From Paraglomus occultum (Eukaryota > Glomeromycota > Glomeromycetes > Paraglomerales > Paraglomeraceae), in assembly GCA_910592205.1 (NCBI GenBank), contig CAJVPJ010000027.1:1-64000 (forward strand): a stretch of DNA of 64,000 nt, in the 5' to 3' direction. The notes beneath the pieces are model-generated. The model did not search any database. It was not told the origin of the DNA and worked only from the letters and a program-made list of their open reading frames with translations. Position 1 is the first letter of the stretch; each line of letters starts with the position of its first letter. The position numbers and the translations under genes were made by a program. Shown here one piece after another: positions 50,201 to 63,590 of this stretch.

Positions 50201-52152
50201 TTGGTTCCGGATCAGATGGCAGTTCCCAGAAGCATGCTTTGGTCATTGATGGTGAAACATTGAAACACGCTTTGGACGAGAGCCTGAGCCCATTACTATT
50301 GGACTTGGGAAAGAGATGCGAAAGTGTCCTCTGCTGTCGCGTCAGTCCTTTGCAGAAAGCTAAAGTCGTGAGTCTAGTGAAGAATGGACTTAATGTTATG
50401 ACTTTGTCTATAGGAGATGGTATTAGACATTTAATATACATGTGAGATATTTGTATTCCGATAATGTGTCTTCTAACAATTTTACTAAAAATCACTTTAA
50501 CAGGTGCAAACGATGTAAGCATGATTCAAGAGGCCAATGTGGGTATTGGAATCGCAGGCGAGGAAGGTCGGCAAGCTGTTATGGCTGCTGATTACGCCTT
50601 TGCTCAATTTAGATTCCTGACCAAACTTCTGCTTGTGCACGGGAGATGGTCATATATTCGAATCGCTGAGATGATTTCGTGCTTCTTTTACAAGAACATT
50701 GTATGGACTTTCGCCATGTTCTGGTATCAAATTTGGGCAGGGTAAATTTTTTTTCTCTTTTTTTCTTTCTTGACGACAGAAATGAAATGAAAAGAGTTTA
50801 CTTGATGTTTAACACTTTTATCAACCTGTAGATTCAGTGCTCAATATTTGTATGACTATACGTACATTATGCTATATAATCTTGCGTTCACCGCGATTCC
50901 AATTATGTATCTTGGTAAATGATTACGACAAGTTGATTTGGCCAATTTCTTACAACAGAGGACTTACTCTTTCTATTTCATTTCAGGTGCTTTTGATCAA
51001 GATGTTAATTCCAAAACATCATTGGAGCATCCACAACTTTACAAACGTGGCATATTACAGCAGGACTTTACCAGAAAAAAGTTTTGGCTCTATGTATTGG
51101 ACTCGATTTATCAATCTCTCATTTGCTACTTCATACCATTCGGTTTTTTACTAAACGGGTCATCACACGAGAACGGATTGACAAGCAATAGCTTAGAAGA
51201 TTTAGGAACTGTTGTCGCGGGAGCTGTAGTGGTGACGACTAATTTGTATGTTGGACTGAACACAATGAATTGGACATGGATGGCATTTGTGGTTATCGGA
51301 CTCAGCATTCTCTCGTTCTACGCATGGGTCGAACTATATGCTATTTGGTCTTCCATTGGATTCTTCCGAGTTGATGAAATATTATTCACGCAGGTTGATT
51401 TCTGGCTGTCCATCATTTTGGCTACGTTGCTCAGTCTTTTACCGCGTTATCTGGTGAAATTCATATATCAGACATATCATCCCATGGACGCTGACATTAT
51501 TCGAGGGCAAATACACGCTAAAAAGAAAGTAAAGAAACCCAAATCTGTATTCATTGAAGAAGATCAAATGCCGATTACAAGCACACGGAAATCATCATTT
51601 GAAAACGAAACGGCCGTTTCTAGTACCATATTACCAACCGATGTTGGGAGTGAGGTCTCTTTCACCGATTCTTCCAACACGTATCCGCCAGAACAGGGCA
51701 CAGTAAGAAAAATACTATCCCTCTCGAAGTTACCGAGTTTCAAACTGAAGAGCAAAAATCAACGCAAGCCATCGGTTCGTTCGGTCGACCAGCTTATGTA
51801 CATGTCGACAGGCAGGCGAGAATCTTTCACTGGATTCGCATTTTCTGGGGAAGAAAGTGCGTTCGAGACGTTCCGTCGATCTATATACAAACCAATACAG
51901 AGTCGCCAAAAGCTTCAGAGAGCACACAGTATTGCCACTACCTCAAGCAGAAGACAAACATTCCTATCAACGTTGTCGATAAGTCGGAGTCGAACATTAC
52001 CAACTACGCTATTTCGCAGAAGACAGAGTCGTGATCCATCACCAAGCCTATCGATTAACAACTCAATTAGAGATAGAGACGACAGGCAAATGGACGCTGC
52101 TGAACCGTCTGAAGAAGTGGAATTATCTGTCATTTCCCGATCTCAATCATAG
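47299..52152 (+). CDS. P4-type phospholipid flippase (Dnf1/Dnf2-like)
   Basis: An ATP-driven lipid flippase that keeps aminophospholipids on the cytosolic leaflet of plasma and trans-Golgi membranes. Eight exons (47299-48477, 48554-48696, 48803-48878, 48954-49752, 49817-50419, 50504-50741, 50832-50914, 50987-52152) sum to 4287 nt in phase, giving 1428 residues. The P4 signature [14 protein letters not shown] replaces the ion-pump PEGL motif. The phosphorylation site is DKTGTLTQN and the hinge is [11 protein letters not shown], made by an intron junction. The nucleotide domain has [21 protein letters not shown]-terminal [20 protein letters not shown] is typical. The cytosolic tail (about 230 residues) is rich in Ser, Arg, and Thr, likely for kinase control. 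It resembles Dnf1/Dnf2 most; partner is a Cdc50-type subunit. Confidence 0.95.
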
Positions 52153-52603
52153 TAACAATCAATCTTTTTTTATTTTAATTCTGACTGTATTTAATACTAT
52201 TGTATAGTATTTTTGATTTTGTTTTTCAAGCACTAATTTCTCAAATGTCTACTATTTGAGCTTTGTAATATATACAATAATAAACAGATAGATCAAAACA
52301 TTGAACAAACAATAAACAAATGTGTTAAAGTTTGAAGAAATGCTGATGCCCAAAAATCGCTAGACATTCGAGGCACCCAATTATTCAACTCGCGCTGCGC
52401 TTGCCGTAGCAGTGACCGTAGTACTCGCCGTAGCATTTGCTTTATCCATTCCATCACGTGAAATTAGGACACTTGCTTGCTTGCCCTTCGCTCAAAAGTT
52501 TGACCCATCTCATACAAAGGGGAAAAAACACTATTCAAACGCAATAGCAGACAGTTCCCTTCCTCTTTTATTTGGTTACATTTACAATGAAATACATTCC
52601 GCC

Positions 52604-53006
52604 TTACAAGACCGGTCTGTTGGTGCCCTGTTCAGCGTTCATGTCGAGTTCTTGTATGGATGTTACTAGAGCGTATACAGAAGCCTTGAAAAGAGTGTAA
52701 ACTAGTCCAGCCTTTTTCTCAAGAGTCCGTAGTTTATCGACAAGCAAAACGACATCGGTACCATTCATCTGACTAATAGTGTGGTTCATCTTTAAAGGAG
52801 AGCAAGCGTTGACAACAAAGGATAATTTTAGCTTGCAAAGAACCGTCGAAATACAGTATATCTGACCCAGGTTCACACGGATATTATCTTTCCTTCCAAT
52901 TCTCTCCATGATTACGTACCTTCTCGACATTATTCACGAGAGTTTCATACTCGAATAATATGGTGTGCTCAAGGCCGGAGACAGTAGCAGGCTGTTGCAG
53001 AGTCAT
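52604..53006 (-). CDS. DAD3: DASH complex subunit Dad3
   Basis: A second small DASH/Dam1 ring subunit. Exon 1 (52920-53006) encodes MTLQQPATVSGLEHTILFEY then ETLVNNVEK, matching the LSxLExxVLxEYxxLAxNL start of Dad3. Exon 2 (from about 52789 or 52778 to 52604) encodes DVVLLVDKLRTLEKKAGLVY then TLFKASVYALVTSIQELD, the conserved L-x-LE-KKxxLVFTLLKASVYSL block. It is about 90 residues, the normal size. In-frame sequence and an acceptor exist upstream of the ATG (to about 53040), so an extra 5' exon is possible. It is convergent with the flippase and divergent from the zinc-finger gene. Confidence 0.85.
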
Positions 53007-53074
53007 TGTGGCGTAGACGTTGGGCGTAGGAGAGCTGACTCTCTATAAGAAAATAAAAATTTTGATTTGTCCAA

Positions 53075-53087
53075 ACGCGTTACGTCA
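53075..53087. promoter_or_regulatory. MCB-like and CRE-like sites upstream of DAD3
   Basis: ACGCGT (53075-53080) overlaps TTACGTCA (53080-53087) in the space between DAD3 and the zinc-finger gene. ACGCGT is the MluI cell-cycle box read by MBF in yeasts and would suit a kinetochore gene; TTACGTCA is a bZIP half-palindrome. Function is inferred only from motif and position. Confidence 0.3.
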
Positions 53088-53222
53088 TCGACGAAAAAAG
53101 CTGGATGTTCGTCAATCCGCTGAGTGTTCTTGCCTTTAGCAAACTGCGGCAACTGTCGGTGGTAAACGCCCTCTATACTTTATATAAGGTTGTATAATTG
53201 CAACATCAATTCTGCTTACAAT

Positions 53223-54179
53223 ATGGCAAGTTTTGCACGAAGAGAAACTTCTGAAAGGGAAGAGACAACAACGGAGTCACACGAGACGACAGATCAAAGC
53301 AGACCTGAAGTCATCATGCCCATACCTATTAGACCAATTAGGGCTACTCCTATTGCCGTTCGCCCCCGACCTCCGACTCCCAACTCGGAATCACCCAAGA
53401 ATAAAATGAGGAAGACTGAGCGTTCGACTGATGGCGTTGTCAGCTCGGAAACGGAACATGATGAGGCGTATAAACAGGGGAATTCCAACAAAAAGAGTAC
53501 CCGGCAAGCACAAGAATCGAAAGACGAGACTGAAACAATGAATGATTCTACAAATGGTTCAGTCAACTCGACCAATTCGGCATCAAACAAAGTTAGCGTT
53601 GAGAATCTCACGAACGGCAGTGTTGACGGTAATAGCAGCAATGGTACGGCAACTAATGCTCGCATGAATAATAATACACCCGAAATTACGACAAAATACA
53701 ATGTCGTCAAAATAGCTCCCAAGATTGCGCCCAAGGTTGAGGACAATCGACAATCTGTCATCGATTTTGATAAAATGGTTGACGATAGATCGAAACAAAA
53801 GCTATACCCATGTCCCAAATGCAATAGGCCGTTTTCTCGAAAGTTTAATATGGAGTCGCATCTCACTACTCACGATCCACACCGAGTAAAACCATTCTTG
53901 TGTGATTACCTTGGGTGCGGGCACCGCTTTACGAGAAAACATGATTTGAAGCGTCATGTTAATGGCATTCACAAATGTGAGAAGCAGCATCGATGTCCTC
54001 ACTGTGACAAGACTTTTGCAAGAAAAGATGCGTGGAAAAGACATTCATTTACATGTACCATAAATACTGAAATGCCACGTGTGGAGAAGAAGATTGATTC
54101 CGATGCTGTGCGAATAAGTTTATTAGCGAATGCTGATGCTACATCCGTTGTTGTGACAGAAACCCACGTAAATAAATAA
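53223..54179 (+). CDS. C2H2 zinc-finger transcription factor
   Basis: A single exon of 318 codons from MASFARRETSEREE (a TTG-started extension upstream is not used). The first 200 residues are disordered, with proline-rich IPIRPIRATPIAVRPRPPTP and Asn/Ser/Gly-rich repeats (NGSVN, NGSVD). Three zinc fingers lie at about 208-290: CPKCNRPFSRKFNMESHLTTH, CDYLGCGHRFTRKHDLKRHV with a final H, and CPHCDKTFARKDAWKRHSFTC, the last being C2HC. Finger spacing resembles Crz1/calcineurin-responsive or stress-type factors; the particular regulon cannot be told. It is intronless, unlike most genes here. Confidence 0.85.
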   Translation: MASFARRETSEREETTTESHETTDQSRPEVIMPIPIRPIRATPIAVRPRPPTPNSESPKNKMRKTERSTDGVVSSETEHDEAYKQGNSNKKSTRQAQESKDETETMNDSTNGSVNSTNSASNKVSVENLTNGSVDGNSSNGTATNARMNNNTPEITTKYNVVKIAPKIAPKVEDNRQSVIDFDKMVDDRSKQKLYPCPKCNRPFSRKFNMESHLTTHDPHRVKPFLCDYLGCGHRFTRKHDLKRHVNGIHKCEKQHRCPHCDKTFARKDAWKRHSFTCTINTEMPRVEKKIDSDAVRISLLANADATSVVVTETHVNK

Positions 54180-57100
54180 GACAGTTTCAGATGTGTCTAT
54201 CAAGTTGTTGCTGGAGTGCTTATTTATTATCCATTCAGTCCGTTATTACATGGCAGTGTTGAAGAATTCAATAATGCTTCTTCGTTTGGGAAGATAGCTA
54301 AGAACTGTTTGTGTTATACGATATTTAATAGATTGGTATGTGCAGTACTATGAAAAATAGTGTGAAAGTCTAATCAGATAATATATATTTTTTTTAAATT
54401 GATAAAAAATTTATATTCGAATATCGGAAAGCAAGTTTAATAAGTGTGGTACTCATAATGGCATGAGATTGCGTGACAGGTTTAGTGTCGTATGTATTTG
54501 ACTTCAATATTCTTCTTTTGACCTGAATAAACGTTTGCGTTGACATTTGCATCTTTCAATAATCACGTGACGCAAGTGTTTAATAATATTAATCCTAAAC
54601 TGTTAGAGATTATTAATTTTTGCATATCAATACGCCAGTAAACTACGTTTCCTACCCTCCCTGGCAAATAATTAATTACCAAGAGCATACGGAGACGATG
54701 CACTTTTCGATATCATGGTTCCGAAACCGACTCTTATAATTGACAATTTTTATAAATGTTCCAAGAGCCGTTGAAGATATTCAAACAGGACAGAATACAA
54801 AATCATTTAAAGCCCGGACTCTGAAAATGTCCGATGTCAGAACCAGTATCAGTTATCTGCGTGCATGTCAAACCAGAAGTGTGCGCTAATGTGAATACCA
54901 AAAAATTATAGCGGAACAAATATTTTGCCAACATAGATATGAAATCAAGTGCGCAGGATATTTTAATGACGACTAAGCATATTATTTATTATATAAACGT
55001 TAAATTAATAGCACAATGTTCGAAAGGAATTTTACATTCAAGAACTATATTCAAACGATGAGCTGAAGCTGAAGTTGGCGAAAAATATTACCAATTGTGC
55101 AAGCTCCTATCGTTTCACTAACTGTCTACCCAGTTATAGAATGAAATATTCGTTGACATTAGTAGTTGTTAGCCTAAAGCAGTTTGAATCAAAGGATGAC
55201 GCGTGAACCCCTTGCAGAATGTCTCATGATATGCGATGAGTGATTTGAGTAAATCAATCTAATACTAAATTCGGAGTTCCATTAAGGTTTAGGGTTGGAC
55301 TATGCTCATTATTTGTCTACGTGTGTTTGCAGCATGTAATTCTCGGATGAGCTTTCCATTCAGTTAATTTTCTCTGTACAAAACCAAATGAATTGAGTAT
55401 TGGACGATTATAATTTAGGTCAAAAACAGGATATTAATATACATACCTCCAATCCTAATAAGCACCTTCAAATAAGGCACACTCTTCTTTATTTGATGGG
55501 AGATGACAATTTTCTATCAATCCAAAACGATACACCCCATTTCCAGCCCAATCCAGTGCATATAAAGATAAATCAAATCCGGGATTTGGAAAGAATTTCT
55601 TATCTTTTTAGGAATATTTTTGTAAAATATAATATTACAGAGTACCCTGTCCAAATCACCCATGAACGATGAAAATCAGGTCGGTCAGTTAAAGTGATAA
55701 GATCCGTTTAAAATATCTATAATATATGTAGGCCAGGAGAAGACCATATGTCAATATCGAATGAGTTACATCAGTTATATGGCAAAGTCCAGGAAAATGG
55801 TCTAAATAATATCTGCCCACGTACAAGTGTCCAAGCATACATTGTACACGGGATCCGTTCATTTCCCCGACAATTACTTTCTAGCTATGTTAGATTAAGA
55901 TCAAAATACCCCAATAACTTAATCTATTAAACAGCAGGCAAAATTTAAGAACAAGTAATTTTATCATATTGAAATCACAATAACGAAGCTTACATTATTA
56001 TTTGACGTGTTTTAGGTATTTTTCCTGATATTAATATTAACAGAGATTCTTTGTAAAAAATTTTGTTTTAAACTTATTATAATTGAGCAAGTTGAATTAG
56101 ACACTGGAATATTAATTATCAAGTTTGGACTCAACAAAGAAAATCTACAGCAACAATTGTTCCTGAAACTGGCAACCCTAAATATTAGTACTTACTTCGC
56201 AAACGCTTTCCACGTATTAGTATGTTCGAACACAAAGAGGTGCACGTTTAATGTTATTGATGATATGTAAAATTACGACACGCATGCGGTCCAAATAAGA
56301 AGCTCAACGTTATTATTACACATCCAGTTAATGTTATGTCGAAGGTCCAAATCTTGCTTGTGTGGAACGAAAGTATGGATGAACTGTTAAATTTTTGTAT
56401 CGTTCTCAGCAAAATTCGACCAGGGATCAGTAAAACTACTTTGTCAGAATTTGACATTATCTTATGAAGAAAAACGCGACTGCGAAAATGATATATCAGA
56501 CATACATTATTTACACATGACATAACCAATCATCCTCATGATGTTTGCGGCGAGTCTCCACGAAACTTGTCATAAATTGAAAACGCCAGTGTGTTGACGA
56601 CTGCCGTTTTGTCAATGGATAACTGAGTTTACTATCTCCCCAAAAGCTTTGCGACTACCACTTTAGCGGTCAGTGACTCTGGCTTTCCGTTTATACTGGT
56701 TCATGTTATCGATGTCTTCTGCCGAGACATTTTCTCAAATAACGTTTCTTATTAATTTTTCAAATATAGCGCGGAAAATGTATATATAGCGTGTAAATGC
56801 ATACGCTATCGAAAAGAGAGAGGCGTAACCAATTTTCGAGGTCATTCAATTTGAATAACATCATGCTAGTTCATCATTATAGCTAGGAAATTCTCACACA
56901 AACACGAAACTACTAATTTTTGTCAATATAAATCACCTTCATACAGATAATATAGAGAAGGTCGGTTTTGGCTAAGCTCCGCAATAGAACTCCAAGACAT
57001 TATCTGGACAAAACTATCGGACATTCCAACTTTATTAATTGCTATAAAGCGTACATAATAATAACAACTGAAGCTAACTTTTTATATGTTACAGTCTTAT

Positions 57101-59651
57101 GAAACGCGGATAAATTCGAAAGAAACAATCTCGTAACCTAATTACGCAGTGACTGCCTAATAATTTTAAAGTTTTAAGCATAAACACAAACGCAAACAGC
57201 AAGAATTGATTGAGCAAACGTTTCTAATAAATTATTAGTCTTTTTTTTTGGCATTCTGACGTCAAAACCTTTACTTGCTGAACTGCAAAGAAAAATTATG
57301 TATTGAAAAAAAGGGATTGGTCTATTCGAAAATGGAAAGTCTGTCAATTGGAGTGATTCAAGAAAACGTCAGTTATGCCTAAAACATGAGAGGTATTACA
57401 GGAGGAATAGAACCAAATGTTTTGATAAATTTAAATAAACGCATGCCTCGAAGAGTCGAAGCATATATTGCGATCAATGGCTGACCAACAAAGTATTAGT
57501 CTTATACCTTGATTTATAAGAAGCAAGACTATAGCATATAAAAGTTTAGTCCGATATTTTTGTTCAGGTAGCATACGTTTCATTTTTTTACCTCCAACTT
57601 TTTTCCCATAAACTTATTCAGATCATGGCAGCAAATTTATTCGTCGTTTACAAAGGTGTTCGAGAAATTTGCCATGAAGGAATTTGACTTTAGTAGACGT
57701 GTTAATGCCCACTTTCAAGTTCTTTCTTCATATTGACACTAGAATGCTGCATTATTCTCACATTATTGGCGTTAGTGGCCGCAATCAACGCGGTGACGTT
57801 TCGATTTAGGTAGGAATTATCTCCATTGCATTGGATGGAATGCGGCGGCGGTAATAGCTGTAATATTACACAAATATCAGATTTCCAATTCACATGTCAT
57901 ATATTAATATATTACCCACATTAGATGATCATATGATATTTTCATGTGAAGATTTCCAACATGTCCTGACGCAATAATTCCTGATTATCTAAATCATATT
58001 TGTAGAGAATGATGATTTCGAGACAAGCGAGACGCACGTTACGGAAGCTGGCAGGTGATATGCGCAATGCGGTTCTATTTTCACAAGCTTGGAATGACAC
58101 ATACTTGAAGAGCGACTGATAATATTGGGAGATTAGATGATCGTTTTATCCACTTGGTAACAACAACCTGACCAAGTATTGTGTTTCTGATTTTTAGTCA
58201 TAAAAAATTTTATAAAGATATCACATGCCTGCAATATAATTAGGGATGTGCGCTACGATAGATGGCAACGTGCAATTGCAGGACCCCGCGTTAACCTGCA
58301 CTAGGGGATAAGTTGCACTTGGGAGGTTTACTGGATATCAGAACGGAACCTTAACATTGACAAACGTTTAAAACGGGATGTATTGTCATGATTCATATGA
58401 TTTTCCTATGATTCGATTCGAATTGTTGAAGCTGATCAACTGTTCAATACTATCAAAAAGTACTCTTTTTACATTGACTTAAACCGATTCACAACCCAAC
58501 TATAACCATGCAGCGTATCAATATCATCTGTCTGATCTTGCGTAACTTGAATCAGATAATGACTCCCTCTATCGCTTTTTTTGACAATCAAAAACTGACG
58601 CTAATGGCAGTCATATTAATCATTTATCGTAATACGTGATGTATGATTAAAAACATTTGATATAATGGGACACATTACATTGGTCGGATGTGAATAGAAG
58701 TTAGAAATCTAGCTAATCGATGTTTCAATAGAATATTCGCAATATCGCAGAAGTATCACCCGTGCACAGCATCCGTGTTAGATCCAAACAGCCATGGTGA
58801 AAAGAAACGCCACGGGAATTGCACTTTGATCATTCTCACTTTAGGGTAAGGAAAAATGCAGGGTAATTACATCACTTAACTTTGACAAGAACGGTAGATC
58901 TGGTAATCCGAGGGCCTTGGCATATTAATATGCTATCATTACTATTTAGATTATGAAGTATTAATATTATATTGTTACCATTCATGGTCGACTCTCCCTA
59001 ACGCAACAATGCATTTTTTTAAAAATAGGCTTAAACAGGTTTTTATATGATCTGCGAACCATAAGATTGCATGCAATTACGTTATACTATCGAGATCGTT
59101 GAATGATTTTCCGCGATAACCATTAAACCGGATTATCCTCTAATAGGACCGTGTGCAGAAGGTTGCATTTGAATTGCTTTATGAGGGTTACATAGCCACC
59201 CGCCATTTATAATATTTACAATGACCTGTACCTATAGCAATATGAAAAACCTTTTTTTTTGAAAACATAACTACAATTAATCTTTCCCAGCTCATTAGAA
59301 AATGAAACCTCATAAAGTAAAAGGGAATTTGAGGGCTAACCAATCCGAGTAACATACTCCGGGTTTTGACCCTAAACTCGGTAACGATCAACATCCCCAA
59401 ATAAAATCACGTGAGTGATGTAACGATATTTGATATCGATAAAATGAAATCACGATCTTATCTAAAACCCGCCCCCTCCCAAACAAATTTAAAAAAAATT
59501 TTTTTTTTCTTGGTGAAAACCAAGCTTGCTACGAAAGTCCGTATTCCCCCACTCATTAGACGCATTGCATTGTACCAATAGACAATACGCATTGTAAACT
59601 ACAGTCATATCACCATAAAACAAGACAATATTCATTTAAATTAGCATTAAT
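54180..59651. other. 5.5-kb gene desert
   Basis: AT-rich sequence with no supported gene on either strand. Short frames at 55400-55672 and 55748-55930 start at TTG or mid-sequence and may be relics. No RNA gene, CRISPR array, or long repeat is visible; a CCCCCCC run sits near 59840 inside the next gene's intron, not here. Confidence 0.5.
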
Positions 59652-62282
59652 ATGAAAGTAATATACAAAATACTTAAGGCTATCGAGGAAGATAGACCCT
59701 ACTGGTCTTTCGAATACTTTCCTCCAAAAACCCAACAGGTGAAGTATTTTCTAGCGCATTGCAGTAACCAGCATATTTGAGTCGTATAACTGAACGCGTC
59801 GTCTGTGCAAACTGACGAAAACAAGGGAATTCAATTATCCCCCCCCCCACTCAGGCGACTTGTGTCCCAGTCGCAGGTCACTTGTTTGGTACCTTGCACG
59901 GCTTTTGCCGAATAATTATTCCTTGTTTTCTCTCTTCTACATCGTTAGAAAAATTTTGCTGAATTACTCATGATGTAATGGTTTGATTATATTAGGCGGT
60001 ACAAAATCTCTATGATCGTATGGAACGGATGTATAGACTGGGCCCCGAATTTATCGATATAACATGGAATGCCGGTGGAAGCTCGTCGCATTTGACAACA
60101 GAAATTACTGCAATAGCACAGTCGGTGTACGGATTGGAGACGATTATGCATCTGACTTGTACCAATATGCCAAGAGAGAAGATTGATAAAGCTCTCAAGG
60201 TGAGTTTGATGATTTAATTGTCATTCATTCAATATAATTTTGATGGTGAATTTTCTTCATGTACTTTACGTGTTGATGCGCTAACTCATAACATTCCCGT
60301 TTATAGGATGCAAAAGAAGCCGGGTGTCAGAATATTCTCGCTCTCCGTGGTGATCCACCCCGTGGACAGGAACAATGGGAAGCATGTGAGAATGGCTTCT
60401 CCTATGCCATAGATCTGGTCAAGTACATTAGAGAAGAATATGGCGATTATTTCGGCATCTGCGTAGCCGGTTATTGTGAAGGTCATACTGATAATCCGGA
60501 TAAGGAAGACGATCTACGCCGATTGAAGGAAAAAGTGGACGCGGGTGCAGACTTTATTATCACTCAGTTATTTTTTGACGTAGATCTGTTCTTAGAATGG
60601 GTAAAGAAATGCCGGGCGATTGGCATCAACTGTCCAATAATTCCAGGCATTATTCCCATTCAGAGCTATGCTGGTTTTAAAAGAATCATTACTCTGTGCA
60701 AGACCATTGTACCTCAATATATCTTGGAAGATTTGGAACCTATCAAGGATGATGATGCTGCCGTAAAGGAATACGGTATTAGCCTGACTGTGAAAATGAT
60801 AAAGCAGATGTATGCCAATGGAATCAAGGGCTATCATTTTTATACTATGAATTTAGAGAGATCGACAAGATTAATTCTCGAGAATTTAAACTTTGTGCCA
60901 CCTATAGAAAAAGCCAAGCCGTTACCTTGGGTGCCAGTACGTATATTAGACTCGCTACTACTACTATAACTGTTTTATTACTCATCTAACGCGCGCGTAC
61001 CCATTCCCTCCCCCCTCCAAATAGAGTTTGGCTGCAAAACGCAAGAAGGAAAACGTACGTCCAATATTTTGGCGAAATCGTACGAAAAGTTATATCGCAC
61101 GTACTGAAGCCTGGGATGAATTCCCTAACGGTAGATGGGGTGACGCATGTTCACCCGGTATGTAATATGTTTGGTTACGCATCACGCGATTAGTATTTTC
61201 ATCATTATCTAATTTGATACTGCCATCCAATCATTTAGCTTTCGGCGAACTAGGTGGTTATGGAATAGCGCTGAAATACACGGTAGGTTTCGTAATAATG
61301 ATACTGTTATTCAATTATTCTGCAACGCGTGGTCGCTAATATACCTTGCTTTTACAGAGACAAGAGGCGATTGACCTATGGGGAGATCCACAGACGCTCA
61401 CAGACATTTATGATCTCTTTGTTCAATATTGCAATGGAGAATTGCAAGCATTGCCGTGGTCTGATCAAGCATTAGCAGAAGAGTCGAGTGTCATAAAGGA
61501 CAATCTGGTACACATTAATTCATTAGGATATCTGACAATAAATTCTCAGCCAGCCGTCAACGGTGTTCGTAGTGATCACAAGGTTTTCGGATGGGGGCCC
61601 AAGAATGGCTACGTGTATCAGAAGGTAGAGCGTTGAGACCACAGCGATGACAAACTTGGAGTAATATCGATTGTTGAATTAACTTGCTTTTATTTTTATC
61701 ATTTTCAGGCTTACCTCGAATTTTTCGTGTCACCGACAAAGATTGATGCACTGATAGCAAGAATAGAGTGTGATCCTAACATAACTTATTATGCCGTAAA
61801 CAAACAGGTTATTATTCGTTTACTATTTTTTTACATGTCGATTAACGTTTATTTGAATGTTTTCTAATTATCGGCTTTGTCTTTTTTAGGGTGATCTAAA
61901 GACAAATACTCAGAGTGACGGCCCCAATGCGGTGACGTGGGGGGTATTTCCTGGTAAAGAAATTATACAACCAACAATTGTCGAAGCCGTTAGCTTCATG
62001 GCATGGAAGGTATATATACACACACTGATGCAAAATGAATTGCTCGCCATTATTTCTCACAATATTTTCGATTGGAATTAGGACGAAGCTTTTGGTCTCT
62101 GGAGCGAATGGTCGAGATTATATGAAGAGGATTCCAGGTCTGCAAAGTTAATCAGTGACATTGCGGAAAACTGGCATTTGATCAACATAGTGCACAATGA
62201 TTTTCATGACAAGGACAGTATTTTTGAAATTTTTGAGAAAGATGACGAAGTAGACGATGATTTAGTTAATGCTGGTCGCTAG
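59652..62282 (+). CDS. MET13: Methylenetetrahydrofolate reductase (Met12/Met13)
   Basis: Reduces 5,10-methylene-THF to 5-methyl-THF for methionine synthesis. Nine exons (59652-59738, 59996-60199, 60307-60936, 61025-61157, 61239-61282, 61358-61624, 61709-61807, 61890-62009, 62082-62282) sum to 1785 nt in phase, giving 594 residues. The FAD-binding TIM barrel begins [11 protein letters not shown] (catalytic Glu) and includes [50 protein letters not shown], and [10 protein letters not shown]. The C-terminal regulatory domain, normally inhibited by S-adenosylmethionine, includes [29 protein letters not shown], and [20 protein letters not shown]. Length matches eukaryotic MTHFR. Which yeast paralogue it matches is unclear. 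Confidence 0.96.
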
Positions 62283-62859
62283 ATTCTGAAACTTTTCTGT
62301 GAATATATAAAGACATAATAATAATGCGCGACCATGTCTGCATAAAGATATATAATTTGACCCGATTCATATCACGTGTTGATAATATTTATCCAATTTC
62401 AACATATTCATATGAATTTATTAAAAACTGTCATCATTCACTAATTGCATCTGGTCACATGAATGACCATTATACTGAGAACTCGCCACGTATAATTTCG
62501 TAGTGTACAATAACAAGCTAAACCCCCAATAGCAAGGAAATGGTTGCAAAGTTTATTGTCAAAAGATAATGATTAATACTTGACTTTATGATACAAGCTG
62601 AGACCGTCAAGTGAAACTTTGCTTTAAATTGAATTTCTTGCGTATCATGATTAACTTGAACGTTGTGTTTGCCCGCTACGAGTTAACCGAATCCCTTTAG
62701 CGAATTACAGACATGATTCGATAAAGTCAGCCCAACATTAACAAAACTGTTTACCTAAACCCAGTAGTCAGGTAAGATTTTTGCGTTTTAATTATAACAC
62801 TTATGTTTACAAAGCTCGGAAAACGGATAGCAGTGTTTTCGTCTTTTTCTATCTCAGTC
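62283..62859. other. Intergenic, no gene seen
   Basis: AT-rich spacer between MTHFR and a transposon relic; contains the MTHFR 3' UTR with an AATAATAATG-type run. Confidence 0.45.
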
Positions 62860-63590
62860 CGCGTAAGTGCATTTATTTGGTATCCAAGATAAAGCAGTAC
62901 GCGAACAAATTAATTACGTTCTTGACGAAGACGAAATAATAGGAAAAGGTCCTAATGATACACTGAGCATGGTATTCGATGAAATTAAGAGATTGAATAA
63001 AGGCGAAAAACATCTAAAGATTACTTGTGACAATGCGGGTGGTCAAAATAAAAATAATTATTTGCGGTTATTATGAAAGTGTCGAATTAAATTTTATGGT
63101 ACCTGGACATACCAAATTTAAGTGTGATGGTAGTTTGGCTTAATTAAGAAACTATACCGCAAACGACAGTAGATTGTGTGGATCATATTGCTGAGGTTGT
63201 GAAAAAATCGAGTACAGCCGGATTAAATAAAGCCCAGCGTTATAACAATGGGAAAGGCTTTTAATATTTGGATCTTAATTCCGTGTTGGGAAGTTTTTTT
63301 TAAGAAATTAAAAAATATCAGCATTTTGTATTCGAAGCAGCCAAACCTGGTATTGTCAAAGCTCAGCTGGTTGCTAATGGTTCGTATGCTGAATTTAATT
63401 TGTTAAAGACTAGAAAAGTAAGTGTTTCCGAAATTACCAAAAAATTGAATCTTTTTCTATTTAGTTCTAACTCCGCCTCCTTTGGATTACAAAAGACAGG
63501 AATATCTTTATCATAATATTCGCCCATTCGTTAGAGATGAATTCAAGGATATTACTTGTCCCAAACCAATGTATACTGATAATAAATAAA
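62860..63590 (+). pseudogene. Decayed transposon protein, DUF7869-like
   Basis: An open stretch (62867-63076) reads HLFGIQDKAVREQINYVLDE then DEIIGKGPNDTLSMVFDEIK and LKITCDNAGGQNKNNYL; the CDN-x-GGQNKN motif is typical of DUF7869 proteins carried by large transposons in fungi and oomycetes. Downstream pieces continue in other frames (ELNFMVPGHTKFKCDGS, VVKKSSTAGLNKAQRY-like, VFEAAKPGIVKAQLVANGS, EYLYHNIRPFVRDEFKDITC), with stops between, to about 63590. So one copy has decayed by several frameshifts. The 5' end and any terminal repeats are not seen. The domain name is from memory of the motif. Confidence 0.6.

Noticed and set aside
53190-53222. Upstream extension of the zinc-finger gene
   Set aside because: It would require a TTG start; the ATG at 53223 gives the natural beginning.
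55400-55930. Two short plus frames in the 54-59 kb desert
   Set aside because: The first has a TTG start and neither has a recognisable motif or splice partner; at most an unassignable relic.
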